Positions 42,534 through 50,713 of a DNA stretch of 57,605 nucleotides are shown in pieces; the stretch's first letter is position 1; each line of letters begins with the position of its first letter. Where the stretch lies: the NCBI GenBank assembly GCA_011525625.1, contig WYAX01000035.1, positions 1 through 57,605 on the forward strand, in the 5' to 3' direction. The DNA is from Nitrospira defluvii. GTDB lineage: Bacteria > Nitrospirota > Nitrospiria > Nitrospirales > Nitrospiraceae. The notes under the pieces are model-generated. The model was not told where the DNA came from. It did not search any database and saw only the letters and a list, made by a program, of their open reading frames with translations. The translations under genes and the position numbers were made by a program.

Positions 42534-44267
42534 ATGGTCGTGCTGGGCCTGTCGAACATGAGAGATGCCGCCGCAGCCCTCGTCTGCGAGGGTCGAATCG
42601 TAGCGGCCGCGGAGGAGGAGCGGTTTGTTCGGCAGAAGCACGTCACAGCGTTGCCGGTCGAAGCGATCCGGTATTGTCTGCGGGAAGGCGGTCTGGCGCT
42701 TCGTGACGTCGAGGCGATCGTCGTGCCGTGGAAGTACTGGCAGATCGGGCGGCGTGTCCGGCTGGCCGTAACGGCCATGATGTGTTCCACCCAACTCTTT
42801 CGCGTCAAAGGCACGCGATCGCTCGAGCGCGCGAGTCAGGAATGGATGGAACTATTCCGGCTTCGCGAGGAGCTGACACGGCGGGTCGACGCGGGCGCGA
42901 TTCGACCGGTCTTTCTGGATCACCACCTCTGCCATGCAGCCAGTTCGTTTCTGGTATCCCCATACGAACAATCCGCCATTCTTGTCGTGGATGGCGCCTC
43001 CGAATCCGACACCACCTTGATGGCGGCAGGCGCCGACCGTCAGATCACCGTGCTGGATCGCACACCTTTGCCCCATTCTCTCGGACAGTTCTATGCGGCG
43101 ATGACAGCGTTTCTCGGTTTTCGTCCGGATCAGGATGAGTATATCGTCATGGGACTTGCGTCGTCCGGCGACCCGGCGTTTGCGCCCGCGTTGCGTCGAG
43201 AGATCCTGCGTCTGCTTCCCCGTGGGCGGTTCGAGTTGAATACGAGATTGCTCGATTTTCATCTCGCGCGGGCCGGTGTATTCGTGGCGGAGTTCGTCGG
43301 TTTGTTCGGTGCTCCTCGGCGCGCCACGGACGAGATCACTCAACGGCATCGAGATCTTGCCGCCAGCACGCAATCGGTTCTGGAGGAGACGCTGCTGCAT
43401 CTGGGGCGGCATCTACGTTCACTGACCAGAGCCGATTCGCTCTGCCTGGCGGGTGGGGTCGCGTATAACTGTGTGGCGAATGGGCGCCTGCGAGCCGAAT
43501 TGGGATTCCGCGATGTGTATGTCCCGCCGGCTGCGGGAGATTCGGGTGCGGCGCTCGGGGCTGCCTTGTGGTGGTCGGTCAGGCGCGGTCGAGCCACGAC
43601 AAAGCCGGTGTTAGCCGATGCCTACCTAGGGCCGCAGTTTGATGAAACCACCTGTCGAGCGGCGCTGACGAACGCCGGACTCACGGCCGAGACGCTGACA
43701 GAGGGGCGACTGTATGAGCGGGTCGCCGAAGAACTGGCCCTGGGCAGACTGGTGTTCTGGTATCAGGGGCGGATGGAATGGGGACCACGTGCATTGGGAA
43801 ACCGTAGCTTGCTTGCCGATCCGCGACGAGAAGACATGCGGGAGTTGATCAACAGCAAAGTCAAGTGTCGTGAGGCCTTTCGCCCGTTTGCGCCTTCCGT
43901 CCTGGCCGAACGGGCACCGGAGTTTTTTGACCTGCCCGCTCCCTCGCCGTTTATGCAGTTCACGGTGCGGGTTAAACCATCGGCGAAAGGCTTGCTTCCT
44001 GCCGTGACCCATGTCGACGGCACGGCCAGGGTGCAAACGGTGACCTGCGAAGCCAATCCGAGATTCTATGCACTGCTGGCCGCGTTCGGGCGCCGAACCG
44101 GAATCCCGATTTTGCTGAACACATCGTTTAACGTGCAGGAACCCATCGTCTGCAGTCCGGATGAGGCAGTGCGGTGTTTTTTGCGCACCAGGGTGGAGTG
44201 GCTCGTGCTCGGCAATCTGCTGGTGGGCCGGCCGATGGAAACCTCGCCGCAGAATCATGAATGCTGA
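42534..44267 (+). CDS. NodU/CmcH-family carbamoyltransferase
   Basis: A 577-residue enzyme that uses carbamoyl phosphate (through carbamoyl-adenylate) to carbamoylate a sugar or antibiotic-like acceptor. The N-terminal Kae1-like domain has VVLGLSNMRDAAAALV, AAAEEERFVRQKH and the metal-binding HHLCHAASSF, then LAGGVAYNCVANG. The C-terminal YrdC-like half has YQGRMEWGPRALGNRSLLAD and ILLNTSFNVQEPIV. ATG 42534 matches the family start; the frame upstream is not conserved. The neighbours are a membrane protein and a GT2 enzyme, so the acceptor may be a surface glycan (inference). Confidence 0.9.
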   Translation: MVVLGLSNMRDAAAALVCEGRIVAAAEEERFVRQKHVTALPVEAIRYCLREGGLALRDVEAIVVPWKYWQIGRRVRLAVTAMMCSTQLFRVKGTRSLERASQEWMELFRLREELTRRVDAGAIRPVFLDHHLCHAASSFLVSPYEQSAILVVDGASESDTTLMAAGADRQITVLDRTPLPHSLGQFYAAMTAFLGFRPDQDEYIVMGLASSGDPAFAPALRREILRLLPRGRFELNTRLLDFHLARAGVFVAEFVGLFGAPRRATDEITQRHRDLAASTQSVLEETLLHLGRHLRSLTRADSLCLAGGVAYNCVANGRLRAELGFRDVYVPPAAGDSGAALGAALWWSVRRGRATTKPVLADAYLGPQFDETTCRAALTNAGLTAETLTEGRLYERVAEELALGRLVFWYQGRMEWGPRALGNRSLLADPRREDMRELINSKVKCREAFRPFAPSVLAERAPEFFDLPAPSPFMQFTVRVKPSAKGLLPAVTHVDGTARVQTVTCEANPRFYALLAAFGRRTGIPILLNTSFNVQEPIVCSPDEAVRCFLRTRVEWLVLGNLLVGRPMETSPQNHEC

Positions 44268-45798
44268 GGCAGATGCGTCCATGGGCCTGTCCTTGTCTCG
44301 CGGAATCGTGATTCTGCTCGACCTGCTCCTTGTCGCCTTCATCATCAATCTTGTGCTGCAGCCCTTGCTGGAACCGGATCTAGGCTGGCATCTACGGGCC
44401 GGTTTGGATGTGGTCGCCCATGGGTGGCGGTTGCCCGACACCGATCCCTATTCGCACACCATGCCGGATTGGCATTGGGTGGAGCATGCCTGGTTGACGG
44501 ACGGGTTAATCGCTCTGATTTATCAGGGCATGGGTGCGCTCGGCGGAGTCGGGCTGATTGTTTTTTTCGGCGGGGTCGCGGGGCTTGCCTGGTGGACGGC
44601 ATCAGGAATTGCGCGGGTACCAACGTCGTACCGACTGGCGGCCATGGTCGGTAGCCTCTGGGCGGCCCTTCCCTTTCTCGGCGCCCGCACGCAACTGCTC
44701 AGTCTCCTTGGGATGGCACTGCTGCTGCGAGTCTGGGCGTGCATTCAGCAAGGCCACCGTCAGTGGGTGTGGACGCTGCCTCCGTTGTTCCTCTGTTGGG
44801 CCAATCTCCACGGCGGGTTTACGGCCGGCCTGTTCCTGATGACGGTGTTGTTGTCCCTGTCGTTGGTGCTCAAGGTGTGTGTGGAGTGGCGGCTCTGTCG
44901 CGCCGCACTGGATGAGCCGGTACTCAGTTGGGGCGATCTTCGTGTCTGCGCGATCGCATTGGGCCTGGCGGCGGCCGCGACTGCGGTGAATCCCTATGGG
45001 TGGGGGCTCTATGTAGAGATCTATGACTCCCTGACCGATCGGTTCATGATCGAGACGCTGCGGGAATGGCAGCCGGTGTCGTTAGAGGGTTGGGCCGGAA
45101 GGGCCTATGGCCTGTATCTTGCCGTCCTACTTTGTCTGGTGGCCGGATGGTACCGACGGGTGGAGCCGGTTCGGTGGGTGATGTTGCTGCTTGTTCTCGG
45201 ATTGTCGTTGCGGCATTGGCGGAATGTGACGCTGTTTCTCGTGGTCAGTCTCCCGCTGCTGGCAGAGCTTCTCGCGGCGGTTGTCGCCTCCTGCCTTCGC
45301 CGGGCAGCTCTGCTCAAGGAACGCACGACCCCAGTGTTACTTGTGCTGGCCGGCACAACCGCGACGGCCTTGTACGGGCAGGGACTCGAACATCTCGACC
45401 GTGTCTGGCAGTCCGGCCGCGCGCCGGAGCGCTATTTTGAACAGACTGAGTATCCGATCGAAGCGGTGCGGTGGATCCGGAGCCATCGCCACGAACTCGG
45501 CACGAGGTTGTACAACGATTACGGGTTCGGCGGCTTTCTCCTGTGGCACCTTCCTGGGGAGCGCATTTTCATCGACGGCCGAATGCCGGCCTGGCGCATC
45601 AACGATCGGCGGATTTTCCAGGATTATGTAGAACTAAATCGTGACGATGCGCCGAAATTGGCCGTGCTGGACCGGTATGGGGTGGATTGGGGGCTGATTC
45701 AGCAAGGCACTGGACTGGCAAAAGTGTTGGAAGACCATCGGTCCTGGCAGACGGTCTATGCGGACGCCAAGGTGGTGATTGTGCGTCGGCGATCGTGA
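44257..45798 (+). CDS. Polytopic membrane protein, possibly GT-C-like
   Basis: A 513-residue protein with about ten membrane segments and a C-terminal soluble domain of 110 residues. The first periplasmic loop contains PDLGWHLRAGLDVVAHG and the DPYSHTMPDWHWVEHAWL segment; a similar D-Y-S...W..H.WL pattern is seen in a broad group of bacterial membrane proteins resembling GT-C glycosyltransferases. The tail (LYNDYGFGGFLLWHLPGERI, then FIDGRMPAW) also occurs in that group. Catalysis is not proven. The start overlaps the carbamoyltransferase gene by 11 bases; ATG 44281 is an alternative. Confidence 0.7.
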   Translation: MNAEADASMGLSLSRGIVILLDLLLVAFIINLVLQPLLEPDLGWHLRAGLDVVAHGWRLPDTDPYSHTMPDWHWVEHAWLTDGLIALIYQGMGALGGVGLIVFFGGVAGLAWWTASGIARVPTSYRLAAMVGSLWAALPFLGARTQLLSLLGMALLLRVWACIQQGHRQWVWTLPPLFLCWANLHGGFTAGLFLMTVLLSLSLVLKVCVEWRLCRAALDEPVLSWGDLRVCAIALGLAAAATAVNPYGWGLYVEIYDSLTDRFMIETLREWQPVSLEGWAGRAYGLYLAVLLCLVAGWYRRVEPVRWVMLLLVLGLSLRHWRNVTLFLVVSLPLLAELLAAVVASCLRRAALLKERTTPVLLVLAGTTATALYGQGLEHLDRVWQSGRAPERYFEQTEYPIEAVRWIRSHRHELGTRLYNDYGFGGFLLWHLPGERIFIDGRMPAWRINDRRIFQDYVELNRDDAPKLAVLDRYGVDWGLIQQGTGLAKVLEDHRSWQTVYADAKVVIVRRRS

Positions 45799-45970
45799 GC
45801 GGGATGTTGCTGCGGGAGACTCGTCGCAGCCCAACGTGGTCAAGTGCCACGATCACGATGGAGCACCATGGTGCAGGCTGGTGGTCCGCCTTTAGCAGGT
45901 TGCGGAAAAGCTCAGGTTGAGTCCCATAGCCACCACAGATACGCGGTATGAGACGATGTTGAACAGCCTT
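45799..45970. other. Non-coding stretch before the palindromic element
   Basis: No gene is visible. At 45894-45915 the sequence AGCAGGTTGCGGAAAAGCTCA resembles the end of the element at 45971-46162 in a decayed form, so an older or larger copy may have occupied this site. Confidence 0.45.
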
Positions 45971-46162
45971 GCAGGATGCGCAAAAAGGCCGTCCAGCCAG
46001 GCCGCAGCGGGGTCCGCGATGCGACAAAGAAGGAGCGTCACGCCTGCGGACGGGCGCGAGTCGGTGAGCGCCCAGTGTCCCAGGGGCGAATCGTATTCGT
46101 GCGGTACGGTGAGCCGCTGAGCGATGCGAGAACGCCGCTGGCGGACTTTTTTCGCATCCTGT
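45971..46162. mobile_element. 192-bp palindromic repeat element (REP/MITE-like)
   Basis: The left end GCAGGATGCGCAAAAAGGCC and the inverted right end (reverse complement ACAGGATGCGAAAAAAGTCC) match at roughly 24 of 28 positions. Each is followed inward by a CCAGC block (GTCCAGC left, GCCAGC right), giving an imperfect giant hairpin. The inside contains CCGCTGAGCGATGCGAGAAC. It resembles, from memory, abundant intergenic palindromes of Nitrospira genomes that yield spurious ORFs ending in LADFF. It abuts the stop codon of the GT2 gene. It has no transposase gene, so it would depend on enzymes encoded elsewhere or be a structural RNA or DNA element. Confidence 0.7.
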
Positions 46163-46977
46163 CAGGAGTGTGTCGGTTCGATCGCGGCTAGGTCCGGCTC
46201 TACACCCCCGGGTGTGAGACGGCATCGTGGCTGATAGAGGCCTTGAGCCTCGCGCCTTCGGATCGCGAGAAGTTCCCGGAGCATGACGGAGCCGTCCCGC
46301 CATGGACGGACTTTCGAGCCTGGCTGGTCGGCCCAATTGATCGGCACTTCGGCAATTCGGTAGTTCCGCCGGTGGGCGATGTGAAGCAATTCCAGGTCGA
46401 AGGCGTAGCCATCGACACAGGCGACTGAAAACAGGTCCTGAGCGATCGGCTGTCGAAACAGCTTGAACCCACATTGGGTATCGGCAAATTGAGGCTCACC
46501 CAGGCGGCGCGCCACATGGTTAAACATGCTGCCGAGGACACTCCGATGCCATCGCGCCTGCACGGTAAACGCCGGGTCCAGAGACGCCAGCGCGCGTGAG
46601 CCAATGGCCAGGTCTGCGCCTGCCGCGATGGCACGCTCCAATCGAGCCAGTTCTTGGATGGGGGTTGCCCCATCCGCATCCGCAAACAATTGCAGCGCGC
46701 CGCGCGCCGCCTGCATGCCGCGGCGAACCGCTGCACCCTTGCCCCTGTTGCAGGGCAGCTGGATGAGCCGCATGTGTGGGCAGCGGTGAGCGGTCTGTTC
46801 AACTGCCGGTGCGGTACCATCGTCACTGCCGTCGTCGACCACAAGAATTTCATAGGAGCGCGATTGCCGGTCGAGATAGGTGATCACCTGCCGAAGGAAC
46901 AGCGGAAGGCGTTGAGCCTCGTTGTAGGCAGGAATGATGAGGGAAAGGTACGGCGCCTGAGTCGAGCACGGTGTCAC
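46162..46977 (-). CDS. Family 2 glycosyltransferase (DPM/ALG5-like)
   Basis: A 271-residue GT-A fold enzyme related to dolichyl- and undecaprenyl-phosphate glucosyl/mannosyl transferases. Motifs: YLSLIIPAYNEAQRLP, the nucleotide-binding ILVVDDGSDDGT, LPCNRGKGAAVRRGMQAARG, the DXD-like FADADGATP, and DTQCGFKLFR. It probably transfers a sugar from a nucleotide donor to a lipid carrier at the inner membrane. There are no C-terminal membrane helices. GTG 46977 with GAGG upstream is preferred, although the frame extends to 47067. The stop codon coincides with the edge of the palindromic element. Confidence 0.88.
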   Translation of the reverse strand: MTPCSTQAPYLSLIIPAYNEAQRLPLFLRQVITYLDRQSRSYEILVVDDGSDDGTAPAVEQTAHRCPHMRLIQLPCNRGKGAAVRRGMQAARGALQLFADADGATPIQELARLERAIAAGADLAIGSRALASLDPAFTVQARWHRSVLGSMFNHVARRLGEPQFADTQCGFKLFRQPIAQDLFSVACVDGYAFDLELLHIAHRRNYRIAEVPINWADQPGSKVRPWRDGSVMLRELLAIRRREAQGLYQPRCRLTPGGVEPDLAAIEPTHS

Positions 46978-47168
46978 GGCGAGACAGCCTCGTGTCGGAG
47001 TTGACGCACTGATCCACCACGGCGGCGGATCGTGGCCCACGGTAGCTGAGCGATGGCAGAAATGCAAGCCATGGTCGCCCCGCTCTTGACATGGACGCGG
47101 AGCGGAGTGGATCGTATCTTCGAAGACCCGGTAGCCCGATATTCAGAGTGGATTAGGGCAAGGAGGGG

Positions 47169-47951
47169 ATGATGAGGCGAGGCAGAAGCTGGTCTGTTCC
47201 GCTGGTCGTATCTCTCATGCTGGTGGGGTGCGTGGCTGCCTCCCCTCCAAGCCGTTTGAACCGGTATGTCGAGACGGCTGAGACGGGTGAGGAGGGTGTG
47301 TCGAGGTTGCCGGCATCGCGTCCCGTGCCGGCGGCGCTGGTGATTCTGAGCGATCGGTCGGATCCTGAGTCGGCACCGGGTTTGCCGGAAGACGCCCAGA
47401 CACGAGTGGCGGAGACGCTGTCTGCGCAAATCAATCGTGGGTATCCGATCGTGATTGAGCGGGTGGTCACCCTCGGGGATGTTCCTGAAGCCTGGACGGC
47501 TCCGGACTGGAGACAACTCGCGAGGCAGCAGGGGGCGAGCCATTTGCTGGTTGCGGTTCTGTCGAGCACCGAGCAGGAGTTCCCGGTCTCTCTCTTCCTG
47601 GGGTGGACGACGCATCGGCAGCCAGGGCTTCGGCGGGACAACTGGTCGCTGGCCGAAGCGGCTCTGATCGATGGACGTACAGGACGGCGGCTGCTTCAGG
47701 CCGAGGGGCGCGCCATGGCGACGCTGGATCGGCCCGCTGCGCCGGGCATTTCGCAATGGTATCCGGTGATTTATCTCAGACCGCAAGACCCGGAGCGGCG
47801 CATTTGGCCGCCGACGTATGAGGGGGCCGCGTTGACACTTCGAGTTGTTGCGATGGAGCAAGCTGCGATGCGACTGGCCGGGAATCTGCAGCGTGCCTGG
47901 ATTGAGCAGCGAGAACGCGAGTCATTGCACGGGGAGGCGGCTTCGCGATGA
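47169..47951 (+). CDS. Predicted lipoprotein of unknown function
   Basis: A 260-residue protein. The signal peptide (SVPLVVSLMLVGC) ends in a lipobox LVGC. The middle part (AALVILSDRSDPESAPGLPE, then TLSAQINRGYPIVIERVVTL and HLLVAVLSSTEQEFPVSLFL) looks like a small alpha/beta domain similar to those of outer-membrane assembly lipoproteins, but I recognise no family. AAGGAGGGG lies directly before the tandem ATG ATG, so 47172 may be the actual start. It is transcribed divergently from the GT2 gene and lies upstream of the HtrA gene, which has its own possible promoter. Confidence 0.65.
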   Translation: MMRRGRSWSVPLVVSLMLVGCVAASPPSRLNRYVETAETGEEGVSRLPASRPVPAALVILSDRSDPESAPGLPEDAQTRVAETLSAQINRGYPIVIERVVTLGDVPEAWTAPDWRQLARQQGASHLLVAVLSSTEQEFPVSLFLGWTTHRQPGLRRDNWSLAEAALIDGRTGRRLLQAEGRAMATLDRPAAPGISQWYPVIYLRPQDPERRIWPPTYEGAALTLRVVAMEQAAMRLAGNLQRAWIEQRERESLHGEAASR

Positions 47952-47974
47952 CGGCCAGCTCTACGTTTTCCTCT

Positions 47975-48004
47975 TTGAAGGCGATTCTGTGAATAGTGTA
48001 GAAT
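47975..48004 (+). promoter_or_regulatory. Possible promoter of the HtrA gene
   Basis: TTGAAG (47975-47980) and TAGAAT (47999-48004) lie 18 bases apart in an AT-richer stretch just after the lipoprotein gene. The match is moderate; an extracytoplasmic-stress promoter cannot be excluded. Confidence 0.35.
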
Positions 48005-48065
48005 GACGCGTTCGACGATAGCGCGGAGGATGGTCCCTCAATTTCCGGTGTCCAGAGGAGAACAC

Positions 48066-49592
48066 ATGGCGTATCGACATCAGCGCAGCAAGGTGCTGTC
48101 CGTACTTGCGGCGACCACCCTGGTCGCTGCCACGTTTGTGTCGGGTGGAGTACAATTCGGGGCTCAGGCCGAGGCGGCTGGTGTACCTCCGGCATTTGCC
48201 CAGGGTTTTTCAGAGATCGTGAAGGCGGTGACGCCGGCGGTCGTGAATATCGCGGTCACCGGCGGTGGCGAAGGCCGTCGCGAAGGCCGCCGCCAACTCC
48301 CGCCAGGCGGTCCGTTCGGTGGCCCTCCTCCGGGCCCAGGCGATGAGCCTCCCGGCATGGAACCTCCCGGTGGCCCTGGCGGCCCTCCCGGTGGTGGTCC
48401 GCATCGTCCGGAGCAGAGCGCAGGCTCCGGCGTTATCCTCGACCCCAATGGGTATATTGTTACCAATAATCACGTCGTGGAAGGCGCGACTCAGATTACG
48501 GTGACCCTCTCAGATCGCCGGGAGTTCCCTGCCAAGATTATCGGTACCGATCCGAAGACGGACCTCGCCATTATCAAAATTGAGGCGAAAGATCTTGCCT
48601 CGATGAAGTGGGCGGATTACGAAGAACTGCAAGTCGGCGATGTGGTCCTGGCAGTGGGGAGTCCCTTCGGGCTCAGCTCGACTGTGACGTTGGGCATTAT
48701 CAGTGCGTTGGGACGCGGCAACGTCGGCATTGCGGACTATGAAGACTTTATTCAGACGGATGCCGCGATCAACCCCGGCAATTCCGGTGGGGCGTTGGTC
48801 AACATGCAGGGTAAGTTGATCGGGATCAACACCGCGATCTTCTCCCGCACCGGCGGGTCCGAAGGGATCGGGTTTGCCATCCCCAGCAGCATTGCGACCG
48901 ATATTGTCGAAAGTTTGACGAAGACCGGCAAAGTGGTGCGCGGATGGATGGGCGTGGCGATTCAGGAGATCACCCCGGCGTTGGCCAAGTCATTCAAGTT
49001 GCCGGACCAGCGGAAGGGTGTCCTGATCAGCGATGTGAATGAGAACGGGCCCTCCCATTCGGCCGGCATGCGGCGTGGAGATGTGGTCGTCTCTTTCAAC
49101 GGGAAGGAAGTGCAGAGTGTCAGTCAGTTGCGCAATCTGGTCGCGCGTATGGCCGTCGGTAAGGAGGCGGACATCAAGATTTTGCGCGAAGGCAAGGAGC
49201 AAGTCCTCAAGGTGAAGGTGGCGGAGCGGCCATCGGATGAAGTACTGGCGAAGCGCGAGCCCGGTCCCGCTGCACCTCCGACTGAGGCCGTGAAGCCGCC
49301 CGACAATGTGTTGGCGGCGTTACGGGTTCAGATGCTGGATGCGGCTATGCAGAGCCAGCTGAATATTCCCGCCAAAACGACCGGCGTGGTGGTGAGCTCT
49401 GTTGAGTCGGGCAGCCCTGCAGAGGCGGCAGGTTTGCAGCGTGGGGACGTGATCCAAGAGGTCAATCACGAGGTGGTGAAGACCCTTGAGGATTACCAGA
49501 AGGCCTCGGTCAAGGTGAAAAAAGACGAGATGGTTGTGCTCTTGCTGAGTCGGCAAGGGAATAATCTGTTCGTAGCCGTCAACCCGAAGTAG
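48066..49592 (+). CDS. Do/DegQ-family periplasmic serine protease (HtrA)
   Basis: A 508-residue protein. The signal peptide (VLSVLAATTLVAATFVSGGV) is followed by the trypsin-like domain with catalytic His in TNNHVVEGA, Asp in KTDLAIIKI and Ser in NPGNSGGALV. Two PDZ domains follow (GVLISDVNENGPSHSAGMRR and GVVVSSVESGSPAEAAGLQR). It degrades or refolds damaged exported proteins. The LA loop in front of the protease core carries an unusual Gly/Pro-rich stretch of about 40 residues. GAGGAGAACAC before ATG 48066 decides the start. The product is relevant to the neighbouring export and cofactor genes. Confidence 0.93.
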   Translation: MAYRHQRSKVLSVLAATTLVAATFVSGGVQFGAQAEAAGVPPAFAQGFSEIVKAVTPAVVNIAVTGGGEGRREGRRQLPPGGPFGGPPPGPGDEPPGMEPPGGPGGPPGGGPHRPEQSAGSGVILDPNGYIVTNNHVVEGATQITVTLSDRREFPAKIIGTDPKTDLAIIKIEAKDLASMKWADYEELQVGDVVLAVGSPFGLSSTVTLGIISALGRGNVGIADYEDFIQTDAAINPGNSGGALVNMQGKLIGINTAIFSRTGGSEGIGFAIPSSIATDIVESLTKTGKVVRGWMGVAIQEITPALAKSFKLPDQRKGVLISDVNENGPSHSAGMRRGDVVVSFNGKEVQSVSQLRNLVARMAVGKEADIKILREGKEQVLKVKVAERPSDEVLAKREPGPAAPPTEAVKPPDNVLAALRVQMLDAAMQSQLNIPAKTTGVVVSSVESGSPAEAAGLQRGDVIQEVNHEVVKTLEDYQKASVKVKKDEMVVLLLSRQGNNLFVAVNPK

Positions 49593-49685
49593 GGCATTGA
49601 TGAGGGTGTGATCCGACGGGCGGGCCGGGACAAGGTTTCGGTTCCCGCTCGGCGGATTGCGGCTGCATCAATTTTATAAATACGC

Positions 49686-50633
49686 ATGGCTGACGGGTTC
49701 AAGTTTCAAGAGTGGCTGCAAGATACGGTCTTCAAGCCGCTTGAAGATAAAAAGATGCCGGTCATGGAGCACCTCGTTGAGCTCCAAGTCCGGTTGACCC
49801 GTGCGGTCATCGTCACGGCGATCATATTCGTCGGCACGTTCTTTTACGCCGACACGCTGGTGAAGTGGATCCGGATCCCGCTTCAAAATATGTTCGTCCC
49901 GGGGTCCCTTTCCTGGATTCCCACCGACCTTCCCACTGTTCCCTTCGTCTTTCTTGCACCAGCCGAAGCGCTCTGGCAGAACGTTAAGGTCGCCGGCTTG
50001 TTTGCGCTGGTGCTGGGCACGCCCTACATTTTGTTGGAGTTCTGGCATTTCGTCGTCCCCGGCTTGCACGTGCAGGAGCGGCGATTCGTCGGCCCGTTTG
50101 TGATTCTCAGCACACTGGCCTTTTATCTTGGGCTGATGTTTTCCTTTTTCTTCGTCTTGCCCTTTGCGTTGAACTTCTTGATTTCGTACGGCGTCAATGC
50201 CGGATTCATTCCGCAACTCTCGATTGCCCAGTACGTCGGCTTCGCTTTGTGGTTTCTGCTGGTCTTCGGGCTGATTTTCGAAGTGCCGCTGGTGATTACC
50301 TTGCTGGCCAAACTCGGGTGGGTGGACGCTCCACTCTTGAAGCGGTATCGCAAGTGGGCTTTCTTGACGGCGTTTATCTTTGCGGCGATTCTCACGCCGA
50401 CGCCGGACCCATTCAATCAATGCCTGATGGCTTTGCCCATGTATGTTTTCTACGAAGTCGGGATCGTCAGTGCAGGGATCTTCAACAAGAAGAAGACCGA
50501 GGCGCAGGACCAGGCGCTTGTACCGGCGGTAGCCGCCGCAGGACCCGGCGTCGGGAAACCGGCCCCCTCGCTCCCCGCCGGGGGAGAAGACAGTGAGTAT
50601 GTCGGTGTGCCGACCGGTGGCCGTCGACACTAG
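49686..50633 (+). CDS. tatC: TatC twin-arginine translocase subunit
   Basis: A 315-residue protein with six membrane segments. MPVMEHLVELQVRLTRAVIV near the start is the conserved cytoplasmic motif that recognises twin-arginine signals. Segments such as LGTPYILLEFWHFVVPGL, ILSTLAFYLGLMFSFFFVLP and FEVPLVITLLAKLGWV follow the family pattern. The C-terminal tail is about 50 residues longer than in typical TatC and is Ala/Pro/Gly-rich. No ribosome binding site is visible before the ATG. No tatA or tatB gene lies in the window. TatC exports folded cofactor-containing enzymes, fitting the genes that follow. Confidence 0.95.
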   Translation: MADGFKFQEWLQDTVFKPLEDKKMPVMEHLVELQVRLTRAVIVTAIIFVGTFFYADTLVKWIRIPLQNMFVPGSLSWIPTDLPTVPFVFLAPAEALWQNVKVAGLFALVLGTPYILLEFWHFVVPGLHVQERRFVGPFVILSTLAFYLGLMFSFFFVLPFALNFLISYGVNAGFIPQLSIAQYVGFALWFLLVFGLIFEVPLVITLLAKLGWVDAPLLKRYRKWAFLTAFIFAAILTPTPDPFNQCLMALPMYVFYEVGIVSAGIFNKKKTEAQDQALVPAVAAAGPGVGKPAPSLPAGGEDSEYVGVPTGGRRH

Positions 50634-50713
50634 TTCGAGTCGGGAATAAGGAAGGCGACGAAGGCTTGCTTTCGTCCCATGCAGCATGATGTACGTTGTA
50701 CGAGGAGTCTAGG

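Noticed and set aside
42376..42814. N-terminal extension of the pseudo-caspase frame up to 42814
   Set aside because: It crosses the divergent promoter region and the start of the carbamoyltransferase gene and is basic and Ser-rich. TTG 42376 has a strong ribosome binding site and gives a proper lipoprotein signal.
45976..46191. Plus-strand 71-residue frame ending near LADFFRILSG
   Set aside because: It lies almost wholly inside the palindromic element and has no ribosome binding site. Similar frames arise from this repeat type, so it is not called as a gene.
45599..46474. Minus-strand 291-residue frame
   Set aside because: It runs antisense across the membrane-protein gene, the repeat and into the GT2 gene, and its Arg/Pro/Ser-rich composition is that of a GC-rich shadow frame.
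50640..50700. Hairpin GACGAA...TTCGTC after tatC as a terminator
   Set aside because: The stem is only six or seven pairs and no T-run follows, so it is too weak to call.
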